Source of the DNA: Nitrospirota bacterium | GTDB taxonomy: Bacteria; Nitrospirota_A; Leptospirillia; Leptospirillales; Leptospirillaceae | Direction of reading: 5' to 3' | Assembly: GCA_021844645.1 (NCBI GenBank) | Contig: JAKBTA010000023.1 | Coordinates: 1 to 16,817 of the forward strand | Length of the DNA: 16,817 nucleotides | Made by a program: the position numbers and the translations under genes | The notes under the pieces: generated by a model | Told to the model about the DNA's origin: nothing | Databases searched by the model: none | Seen by the model: the letters and a program-made list of their open reading frames with translations, nothing else | Shown: positions 8,262-14,977 of the stretch, one piece after another | Numbering within the stretch: the stretch's first letter is position 1 | Layout: each line of letters starts with the position of its first letter

Positions 8262-8305
8262 TATGGTAAAGTCTGCTTGATGGAAACCAATCAGACTTTA
8301 CCATA
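8262..8305. promoter_or_regulatory. Perfect 14-bp inverted repeat in divergent promoter region
   Basis: TATGGTAAAGTCTG (8262-8275) and CAGACTTTACCATA (8292-8305) are exact inverse complements around a 16-bp centre. The repeat lies 132 bp upstream of the HNH nuclease start and 76 bp upstream of the caspase start, in a locally AT-rich stretch. Each arm supplies a TACCAT hexamer reading outward. Partnered with TTGATG (8277-8282, plus) or TTGGTT (8290-8285, minus) at 16-bp spacing, these give weak divergent promoter candidates. It could be an operator for a dimeric regulator, or an RNA hairpin. Both readings are inference. Confidence 0.6.
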
Positions 8306-8380
8306 GGACTAAAAATCATTACCGAACAGATAGTTCCATAAAAAGAAGCCTCCTCCACTCCTGAAAAAGGGCCCGGTGAC

Positions 8381-9970
8381 ATGGAGCGATTTTTCCGACC
8401 AATGATCACGATTTTCCTTGTCTCGGCCACCCTCTGTGGCTCTTCGCCTCCCGTCTCCATGGCAGAAGGGATCCATTCGGAAGCGACCTCACCCCATACC
8501 TCCCCCAAAGAACAATACCGGATGGCCATGGAATACGAAAAAGGCACATTCGGCCCGCCGGATCTCAGGATGGCCATCTACTGGCTTTTCCGTTCGGCCC
8601 GCTCGGGCTATGCGCCGGCTGAGGCGGAGCTCGGTTTCCTTTTTGACAGGGGGAAGGGGGTTTCCCGGGATTCTGCACAGTCCGCTCATTGGTATTTTCT
8701 GGCAGCCCAAAAAGGAAATCCAAGAGCCGAAACCAATCTGGCATGGGACTACGAACATGGATCAGGGGTTTCCAAAGATCCTGAACAGGCATTTTCCTGG
8801 TACAAGAAAGCTGCAGAAAAGGGTTATCCCAGAGCGGAAAATAATCTTGGAACGCTTTACTCAAAAGGTCTGGGTGTTTCAAAAAACGATCGGAAGGCGT
8901 TTTCCTGGTACCGGAAAGCCGCACGCCAAAACTATGCCATTGCCCAAACGAATCTGGGAATCATCTATTCCAATGGAATGGGGGTTCAAAAAGACCACGA
9001 CAAGTCTCTCTATTGGCTCAGGAGAGCTGCCGATCTGGGAAACAGGAAAGCCCAGGAAATGTTGGGTGAAACCATCGCACCGGAGGCATTTTCTCCTTTT
9101 GTCTCCTCCATTCATGAAAAGCCGGAACCAATCGACCACAAGCCCAAAGTGGTCCTGGCAAATTCTCCGGAAACCAATCCTCCTGATGTTGACCACCCTC
9201 CCTTAACCGAACAGGAACATCCGGATGACTTTGCACTTGTCATTGGAGTCGAAAACTATCCGGACGGACTACCTTCAGCCGAATTTGCACTGAACGATGC
9301 GCGAAGTGTTTTCCGCATGATGCTTTCATTGGGAATCCCTGCCGATCACATCCGACAACTTTCCGAAGGAACGGCAACCCGTTCCAGAATCCGGAGTGCC
9401 CTTGGGTGGATCCACCGCAATGCCAACAGGAACTCTACCATCTGGGTCTACTATTCCGGACATGGAACCGAGGACCCAAAGGGGGATCCCTATCTTGTCC
9501 CTTTCGACTCGGATCCGTCCGACATTGATCACACCGCCTATTCAATGAAAGAGCTTTTCAGAAGTTTGGCCCTGATGAAGTCCCGCAGGATCGTTGTGGC
9601 CCTCGACTCCTGCTTTTCCGGTGCGGGAGCGAGATCCATCATGCCGGAAGGGCTCCGACCGCTAAAGGTCACCCGAAGATCCGGTCTTCTGGATTCACAC
9701 GGTGGAAATGAGCACTTCGCCTTTTTCTCGGCTTCCGGAGCAGACCAGGAAGCAGGCGTTTTCAGGAAAGCCAGACATGGACTTTTTACCTATTACTTTC
9801 TTCGTGGCATGGAAGGGGGGGCCGCCAGGGGCGGACATATCACTGTTTCCGAGCTTGCCCTCTATCTGAAAAAACATGTTTCCCGGATGGCCAGTCTTCA
9901 AAATCGGGATCAGACCCCTGCTCTGACCCCGCTACCGACAGGAGCCAAATCAGACTTCAGGCTTCGATAG
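8381..9970 (+). CDS. Exported Sel1-repeat / caspase-like (C14) protease
   Basis: This is a 529-residue protein. Residues 1-28 form a signal peptide (MERFFRP, then hydrophobic MITIFLVSATLCG, likely cut after VSMA). Five Sel1-type repeats of about 36 residues span roughly 61-230 (for example AFSWYKKAAEKGYPRAENNL followed by GTLYSKGLGVSK). A linker at about 231-280 leads to the caspase/metacaspase domain (FALVIGVENYPD to about 505), with the catalytic His in YYSGHG (H361) and Cys in ALDSCFSGAG (C411). The catalytic pair appears intact, so an active cysteine protease cutting after Arg/Lys or Asp is expected, with unknown substrate. Sel1 repeats usually mediate protein contacts. It is the first gene of a plus-strand run (47 bp to the ZorA-like gene). 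The ribosome site is weak, an AAGGG about nine bases upstream. The signal peptide implies action in the periplasm, unusual for a suicide effector. Confidence 0.87.
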   Translation: MERFFRPMITIFLVSATLCGSSPPVSMAEGIHSEATSPHTSPKEQYRMAMEYEKGTFGPPDLRMAIYWLFRSARSGYAPAEAELGFLFDRGKGVSRDSAQSAHWYFLAAQKGNPRAETNLAWDYEHGSGVSKDPEQAFSWYKKAAEKGYPRAENNLGTLYSKGLGVSKNDRKAFSWYRKAARQNYAIAQTNLGIIYSNGMGVQKDHDKSLYWLRRAADLGNRKAQEMLGETIAPEAFSPFVSSIHEKPEPIDHKPKVVLANSPETNPPDVDHPPLTEQEHPDDFALVIGVENYPDGLPSAEFALNDARSVFRMMLSLGIPADHIRQLSEGTATRSRIRSALGWIHRNANRNSTIWVYYSGHGTEDPKGDPYLVPFDSDPSDIDHTAYSMKELFRSLALMKSRRIVVALDSCFSGAGARSIMPEGLRPLKVTRRSGLLDSHGGNEHFAFFSASGADQEAGVFRKARHGLFTYYFLRGMEGGAARGGHITVSELALYLKKHVSRMASLQNRDQTPALTPLPTGAKSDFRLR

Positions 9971-10017
9971 CGTCAAACCAGAAAATCAGATCATTTTTTC
10001 CGGAAAGGAATCAAAGA

Positions 10018-11160
10018 ATGCCAGTAGATGGAATTTCAGCCATCACCATTGCAATGATTGTCGTAGTCATTCTGGCATTCATCGTCCTGAAGCAAAACAA
10101 GTTTGCAAACAGGAACAGTTCTGCCTATCCGGCTTTTTTCACCACCATTGGTATTTTTGGGACCTTTCTCGGCATATCGGTTGGGCTCTGGAATTTCAAC
10201 CCGAATAATGTCCAAAAAAGCCTCCCAGCCCTTCTGGAAGGACTGAGAACCGCATTTTGGATCTCCCTTTTGGGAATTCTTCTCGCAATATTCTTCAAAG
10301 GAAAAGATATCTGGAACAATTCCCAAAAAAATGATGATTCCCTGCCGAATCAGGTCACCATAAAAGATCTTGCAATAGCACTTGAACGCATTCACAAAGC
10401 CCTGGCCGGTCAGGAAGATTCCACGCTCCTGTCACAGATGAAACTTTTGAGACAGGACACGAATGACCAGTTTGGGAAACTCCGGGACTCCCAGGAACTG
10501 TTCATGAAAAACATGTCTGACCGTGGAACAGATGCTCTGATCACAGCCCTTGAAGAAGTCATCCGGGATTTTGATACCAAAATCAACCAGCAGGTGGGTG
10601 AAAGCTTTCATCAATTGAATGAAGCTCTCGGAAAAGTTCTTCTCTGGCAGGAAAGTTACCAGGATCAAATGAAACAGATCGCGGCGCAGCAGGTCTCATC
10701 ATCGAACCTGATGAAAAGCCTGTCAGAAGGCTTCGATTCACTCTCAAAAACCAGTATGGATACCCAGGCAGTGATCACGACATTGTCAAACGTGCTGTCA
10801 GAGATCAATACCCAAAGGAGAGCAATGGAGGACTCTCTTTCATCCTTGGGGAGTCTCCTTTTAAAAGCATCGGATGCTCTTCCCAATATTGAAACCAAGA
10901 TTCTGGAGTTTTCAAATCAGATGACCAATGGCGTACAGGCATCAACAAGGATGTTGAGTGAGTCGATCGAAGCCTCGACAAAAAGGACCGAATCCCAGGT
11001 CGCAGCATTGGACAAGGCACTGGAAGCTGAGCTGACTCGCGCGATCGGCGGTCTTGGTCAACAGCTCACCGCACTTAGCCAGAAATTCGTCGAGGATTAC
11101 ACCCCACTGACCGATAAACTTCGGGATCTTGTATTGACATTGGGAAATGGAGCCCGATAG
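10018..11160 (+). CDS. ZorA/MotA/TolQ-like proton-channel subunit with long coiled tail
   Basis: This 380-residue inner-membrane protein has three predicted helices at about 7-24, 38-58 (FFTTIGIFGTFLGISVGLW) and 73-94 (LLEGLRTAFWISLLGILLA). This is the architecture of the pentameric stator/channel subunits MotA, TolQ, ExbB and ZorA. The remaining about 280 residues are a long, mostly helical cytoplasmic tail. It includes a well-ordered stretch ALEEVIRDFDTKINQQVG at about 178-195 and heptad-like regions to the end. A long intracellular tail is a feature of ZorA, in which it transmits motor activation to cytosolic effectors. This tail is shorter than in type I ZorA. An AAAGGA site precedes the start. 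The ZorB-like partner gene begins 3 bp after the stop, so the pair almost certainly forms one membrane complex. Confidence 0.83.
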   Translation: MPVDGISAITIAMIVVVILAFIVLKQNKFANRNSSAYPAFFTTIGIFGTFLGISVGLWNFNPNNVQKSLPALLEGLRTAFWISLLGILLAIFFKGKDIWNNSQKNDDSLPNQVTIKDLAIALERIHKALAGQEDSTLLSQMKLLRQDTNDQFGKLRDSQELFMKNMSDRGTDALITALEEVIRDFDTKINQQVGESFHQLNEALGKVLLWQESYQDQMKQIAAQQVSSSNLMKSLSEGFDSLSKTSMDTQAVITTLSNVLSEINTQRRAMEDSLSSLGSLLLKASDALPNIETKILEFSNQMTNGVQASTRMLSESIEASTKRTESQVAALDKALEAELTRAIGGLGQQLTALSQKFVEDYTPLTDKLRDLVLTLGNGAR

Positions 11161-11163
11161 ACC

Positions 11164-11877
11164 ATGGAACAGGATCCGTTTTCAGAAAACTCCACCCCCC
11201 AGGACGAACACTGGATCCCCCTGAGTGACCTGATGACGGGCCTGATGATGATCTTCATGCTGATCGCACTGTCCTATATGATAAAAGTTGAATCGGTCAA
11301 TGCCCGGATACGGACAATAGCGGTTCAATACAATCAACTCCATGTCGACCTTTATCAGGACCTGACAAAAGAATTCACTCCAGACCTTAAGGAATGGGGA
11401 GCCGAAATCCACAAGGACCTGAGCATCTCCTTCAAGGAGCCGGATATTCTCTTTGATACAGGATCCGACACCATAAAACCCAGATTCAGAGAAATATTGA
11501 CCAATTTTTTCCCCCGTTACGTCAAGATTCTTTCTTCTCCAAAATATCGTGACTCCATCCGGGAAATTCGGGTTGAGGGACACACCTCGAGCTTCTGGAA
11601 AGGGGCCGTATCAACAGATGATGCCTACTTCCGCAACATGGCACTCTCCCAGGCCAGAACAAGAACCACACTCGAATATGTCCTGACACTTCCCCAAGTC
11701 TTGAATGAGAAGAACTGGCTTAAAAAACTCCTGACAGCGAATGGCCTCTCCTCTTCCCATCTTGTTTTCGACAATGGAGGGAGAGAAGATTTTTCCCAGT
11801 CCCAGCGCGTCGAGTTCAGGGTCAGGACAAATGCTGAAGCCAAAATTGCCAACATCATAGAGGCGGCAAAGGAATGA
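11164..11877 (+). CDS. ZorB/MotB-like OmpA-domain motor subunit
   Basis: This is a 237-residue single-pass inner-membrane protein. The membrane helix (about 17-41, WIPLSDLMTGLMMIFMLIAL) contains D22, placed like the essential proton-carrying Asp of MotB and ZorB. A periplasmic linker (about 42-95) leads to an OmpA-type peptidoglycan-binding domain: ILFDTGSDTIKPRF, then EIRVEGHTSSFW, LSQARTRTTLEYVL and RVEFRVRT. The SDLMTGLMM motif resembles ZorB more than flagellar MotB. It should dimerise inside a pentamer of the upstream channel protein, use ion flow and anchor to the cell wall. It starts 3 bp after the ZorA-like gene, with a GGAG about 13 bases upstream, and is followed 58 bp later by the Cys-rich protein gene. 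Confidence 0.86.
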   Translation: MEQDPFSENSTPQDEHWIPLSDLMTGLMMIFMLIALSYMIKVESVNARIRTIAVQYNQLHVDLYQDLTKEFTPDLKEWGAEIHKDLSISFKEPDILFDTGSDTIKPRFREILTNFFPRYVKILSSPKYRDSIREIRVEGHTSSFWKGAVSTDDAYFRNMALSQARTRTTLEYVLTLPQVLNEKNWLKKLLTANGLSSSHLVFDNGGREDFSQSQRVEFRVRTNAEAKIANIIEAAKE

Positions 11878-11935
11878 CTCTCAGAGTTGGAATCTCCCGA
11901 TTGCAAAAATCCGGAGAACTCTTCCCGAGGGATGA

Positions 11936-12478
11936 ATGAAACTCCCTGACTTTCTTCAGTCTGCCGCTTTAAACGAACTCAGAAGCAAGATGAAAGCCCC
12001 TCTGGGAGAGTTTGAGCCGGTCTCCCTGCCCCCCCTGACCTTGTCCCTTTCGGAACAGGAGCAATTGCAGGAATCGGGAATAGAGATTCCTCTTGAAGAG
12101 GTCCGTATCGCTGAGGACCAGAGACTGACCTATAAAGAAGCGCATGTCGTTCTTTATATCAGGACCCCGGTCTCAGACAATCTCCCGAAGTTTCATATTT
12201 GTGATTGTACAAAGCTGAGACAGATGAGGGCCAACCACAGATTTGACCGCTATGTGGTTTCAAACAGGGAAGACGGTCATTTCGAGATAGAACAATCAGG
12301 ACAAAAAAAAGTTCTTCATCTTGATGTCTGTCAATATTGTCTGGGTCAGATGAAATGGATGGGATTCAGTTATGAAAAAATACGCCCGGAAGACCGCCAG
12401 AAAATAGTCAAGAACTTTTCTCTCAAAGAATTCTTCAATCAGTACGGTCATATCACATCACAGAGAAAATCTCCCTAG
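11936..12478 (+). CDS. Four-cysteine (putative zinc-binding) protein linked to the ZorAB-like motor
   Basis: This 180-residue cytoplasmic protein has no signal peptide or membrane segment. A charged N-terminal half (about 1-80) precedes a module with KFHICDC (H88, C89, C91), then a basic/aromatic segment MRANHRFDRYVVSN, and LDVCQYCLGQM (C132, C135). The two Cys pairs 40 residues apart look like a zinc ribbon or knuckle. The C-terminus (FSLKEFFNQYG) may be helical. I do not recognise a named family, and no catalytic motif is visible. It is the last gene of the caspase/ZorAB-like run, and GAGGG lies four bases before the ATG. An overlapping ATG four bases earlier is in another frame. From its position it may be the cytosolic partner or effector of the motor. 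This is inference. It meets the minus-strand NPYG gene tail to tail with a 4-bp gap. Confidence 0.75.
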   Translation: MKLPDFLQSAALNELRSKMKAPLGEFEPVSLPPLTLSLSEQEQLQESGIEIPLEEVRIAEDQRLTYKEAHVVLYIRTPVSDNLPKFHICDCTKLRQMRANHRFDRYVVSNREDGHFEIEQSGQKKVLHLDVCQYCLGQMKWMGFSYEKIRPEDRQKIVKNFSLKEFFNQYGHITSQRKSP

Positions 12479-12482
12479 GGCC

Positions 12483-12803
12483 CTACTTTCCCGGATTATT
12501 CTGGAATGAACCACCGGTATTGGGAGAAATGACTGACGGGCCCTGACCATAGGGATTGTTAGGAGACTGGGGAGAGTAGGGACTTCCGTATACTCCGTAG
12601 GGATTGTTGATCGAATCGGGAGAATAGGGACTCCCATATTGTCCATAGGGATTGGCGACGGAGTTCGGGTCATAGGGATTGTCGTTGAGATTCCCCAGAT
12701 ACTTTCCGTCCGGTGCGATCAGGACAGGAGACACCGCTTCAGCCATATCGACATGAAACACAAAAATGGTGATCATCATCAAAAACAGACCGATTTTCTT
12801 CAT
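12483..12803 (-). CDS. Small exported NPYG-repeat protein
   Basis: This is a 106-residue protein with a clear signal peptide (MKKIGLFLMMITIFVFHVDM, cut near AEA-VS). After PVLIAPDGKYLGNLNDN the mature part is a low-complexity repeat of 16 residues (NPYGQYGSPYSPDSIN, NPYGVYGSPYSPQSPN, NPYGQ), rich in Asn, Pro, Tyr, Gly and Ser. Similar NPYG/YGSPYSP proteins occur widely as small secreted proteins of unknown function. The start at 12803 is chosen for the signal peptide and a GGAGGAGGGA site upstream. The open frame to 12860 is not needed. No function is assigned, and an envelope or extracellular matrix role is possible. Confidence 0.75.
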   Translation of the reverse strand: MKKIGLFLMMITIFVFHVDMAEAVSPVLIAPDGKYLGNLNDNPYDPNSVANPYGQYGSPYSPDSINNPYGVYGSPYSPQSPNNPYGQGPSVISPNTGGSFQNNPGK

Positions 12804-12921
12804 CACCCGATCCCTCCTCCATGAGGACATACCAAAGAAATCTCGCCTTTGATCGATCATACACCCTTACAGAAAGGATTCGACCGCTGGGGCAAAGACC
12901 GGAGTTGAGCAAAAACAACTT

Positions 12922-14193
12922 CTAGGGAGCGCTGATTTCACCCACCGGCTTTACAGCCAATAGAGCCAGAAAAGTCAGAACCGCCGTGACGCAAAGATAC
13001 CCTCCCACAGCGCCAATTCCATGGGTCACAGCCAGTTTTGTCGCAATATAGGGTGCCGGAGAGGCACCAACAATCCCCGCCAGATTAAAAGCAAGGGACG
13101 CTCCGGTATAACGGACCGGTGTTGGAAAGAGCTCTGCCAGCACCGTTCCTGCAGGACCATAGGTCAAGCCGGTCACCGAAAATCCAAGAACAAAGAAAAG
13201 CAAGATCAGAAGGGGATGGCCGGAAACCATTACGTGGCCAAAAGTCAGACCAAAAATGAAGATCAGGACGGTGGCAAGGATCATGGACTCGCGACACCCC
13301 CGATGGTCCGCATACCGGGCCGATACAGGGATCATCAATGCAAAGCATAGGACTCCGGCCATTTGAAGAAATAAAAAAGTCTCCCGTGGATAACCCAAAT
13401 GTGTGGTTCCCCACCCGAGGGCAAAAACGGTCATGAGATAAAAGAGCACAAAGGTGCTCAACAGGGAAAAGAGTCCAATCAAAAGGGATTTTGGATAATG
13501 CAAGATCACGGAAAGGACAGGGATCCGGGCCCGTTCCCCCCGCTCCATCGATTGTCTGAAGTCAGGCGTCTCGATAAGACGAAGTCGAACCCAAAGGCCG
13601 ATCATCACCAAAAAAGCACTGAGCAGAAAAGGAACCCTCCATCCCCATAATGCGAACTCCTCATGGGTCAGCTCATGAGAAAGGATTAAAAAAAGACTCG
13701 TGGAGAGAATGAATCCCACCGGCGCTCCGAGCTGAGGAAACATTCCATACCACGCCCTTCGGCCTGGTGGTGCATTTTCTGTGGCCAGAAGGACCGCACC
13801 ACCCCACTCCCCTCCCAGCCCCAAGCCTTGTCCCAAACGGCAAATCGCAAGAAGAAGCGGAGCCATGAGACCAATTTGACCATATGTCGGAAGAAGACCG
13901 ATCAGGATGGTGGACAGTCCCATCGTCATAAGCGCCGCCACCAGAGTCGCCTTTCGTCCGACGCGATCTCCATAGTGTCCAAAAAGAACTGCGCCGATCG
14001 GTCGGGTGATGAAAGCGAGCGCAAATGTGGCAAGCGATTGTAAAGCCGCCGTTGTGGGATTTCCCGATGGAAAGAACAAAGAAGGAAAAACCAGCACAGA
14101 TGCCGTCGCAAAGATATAGAAATCAAAAAACTCAATAGTCGTTCCCACAAGACTTGCGAGAAGAATTTGTGTTTTGGATGATGGCGAGCTCAT
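12922..14193 (-). CDS. MFS transporter, metabolite:H+ symporter (MHS) family
   Basis: This is a 423-residue inner-membrane transporter with about 12 hydrophobic helices. The N-terminus has the MHS hallmark GTTIEFFDFYIFATASVLVF. The MFS loop 2-3 motif GHYGDRVGRKATL is present. So is the TM4 motif RLGQGLGLGGEWGGA, typical of the ProP/ShiA/KgtP/CitA group. Loop motifs such as RLRLIETPDF also match this family. It likely imports a carboxylate, osmolyte or similar solute with protons. The substrate cannot be read from the sequence. The start at 14193 is preferred over 14259 because it gives the usual short N-terminus. A GAGG lies about 12 bases upstream, so the ribosome site is weak. It stands alone, with the NPYG gene 118 bp downstream on the same strand. 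Confidence 0.88.
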   Translation of the reverse strand: MSSPSSKTQILLASLVGTTIEFFDFYIFATASVLVFPSLFFPSGNPTTAALQSLATFALAFITRPIGAVLFGHYGDRVGRKATLVAALMTMGLSTILIGLLPTYGQIGLMAPLLLAICRLGQGLGLGGEWGGAVLLATENAPPGRRAWYGMFPQLGAPVGFILSTSLFLILSHELTHEEFALWGWRVPFLLSAFLVMIGLWVRLRLIETPDFRQSMERGERARIPVLSVILHYPKSLLIGLFSLLSTFVLFYLMTVFALGWGTTHLGYPRETFLFLQMAGVLCFALMIPVSARYADHRGCRESMILATVLIFIFGLTFGHVMVSGHPLLILLFFVLGFSVTGLTYGPAGTVLAELFPTPVRYTGASLAFNLAGIVGASPAPYIATKLAVTHGIGAVGGYLCVTAVLTFLALLAVKPVGEISAP

Positions 14194-14977
14194 ATCGTTC
14201 TGAAACCTCAAAAATAATAGTCTGGTGAGAGAGATCCCTTTGTGCGGGAAAAGAGCCATGGCAGCCTTGCCCCGTTTTAGGGAATGGACGAATGACTAGG
14301 ATACAGTCCGGCAGTCCAAGAGGCAAAATCCGGAACAAACTCCCTTTAAAAAGACTGGACCTGTTCACAAACAGATTCAAAGGGAAATAATAAGGCTCCA
14401 GATGTGATGATGATCACTCCGAAAACAACCTGAATATGCTAAAAAATGTCCGCAATCAATGATTGGCATTTATAAGATTTGGAAACAAGACACCATTTCA
14501 AAAAATGATCCAATATCATGCCGGATGAAGCTATTCTTTTGGAGATATGGGGGTAGAAAATGAATCTTTCCCTCAGGATGGACAGTCCCGTTCGCGTTAA
14601 AATGGGTGTTAGAAATCATGATGGGCAAGGCTTGATTTAGTCCAGAACAAGGGTTGAACTCAGGGACATCCAACTCGAAAGAGCTCCTTTGGAAAAAAAT
14701 GCGGCCTTGCCTGATGGCTATATGACAGATAGGCATCCCTCCAACCGCTCCTCCCCCTTTTACAGAAAATTCCTGAAAAATCACCGATATCTTTTTAAAG
14801 ACATCATCCGCCCAACAGACATGTCATCTTTACTGCTTTTCCAACACTCTTCCTTGGGCCATAGCCGCTTTCCGTCTTTTTTAACGGATGCTTTTCAAAT
14901 TCGGTTCAGGAGTTATCAGACAATCGTCACCTCTCACAACTCTCCATGAAGACACACTACCGATGATCGGATGAACA
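14194..14977. other. Non-coding region between the MFS and diguanylate cyclase genes
   Basis: About 780 bp separate the divergent genes. Open frames here (minus 14470-14784, plus 14689-14949) lack ribosome sites and recognisable protein features. The region is comparatively AT-rich and should contain promoters for both flanking genes. One palindromic site at 14403-14418 is listed separately. I see no RNA gene or riboswitch. Confidence 0.5.
14403..14418. promoter_or_regulatory. CRP/FNR-like palindrome
   Basis: TGTGA-TGATGA-TCACT differs from the CRP consensus TGTGA-N6-TCACA only in the last base. It sits about 210 bp upstream of the MFS transporter and about 560 bp upstream of the diguanylate cyclase. 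Whether a CRP-family regulator binds it is unknown. Confidence 0.35.

Noticed and set aside
8381..8470. Lipoprotein signal on the caspase-like protein
   Set aside because: The Cys at residue 19 is preceded by ATL, which does not fit the lipobox. An ordinary signal peptide fits better.
8381..12478. Canonical type I Zorya
   Set aside because: No ZorC or SNF2-helicase ZorD is encoded in the window. Only ZorA- and ZorB-like proteins are present.
7042..12478. Prophage or transposon carrying the defence-like genes
   Set aside because: No integrase, transposase, tRNA attachment site or flanking direct repeats were seen.
14470..14949. Open frames on minus (14470-14784) and plus (14689-14949)
   Set aside because: Neither has a ribosome site, domain or membrane pattern, and they overlap each other in a non-coding, comparatively AT-rich stretch.
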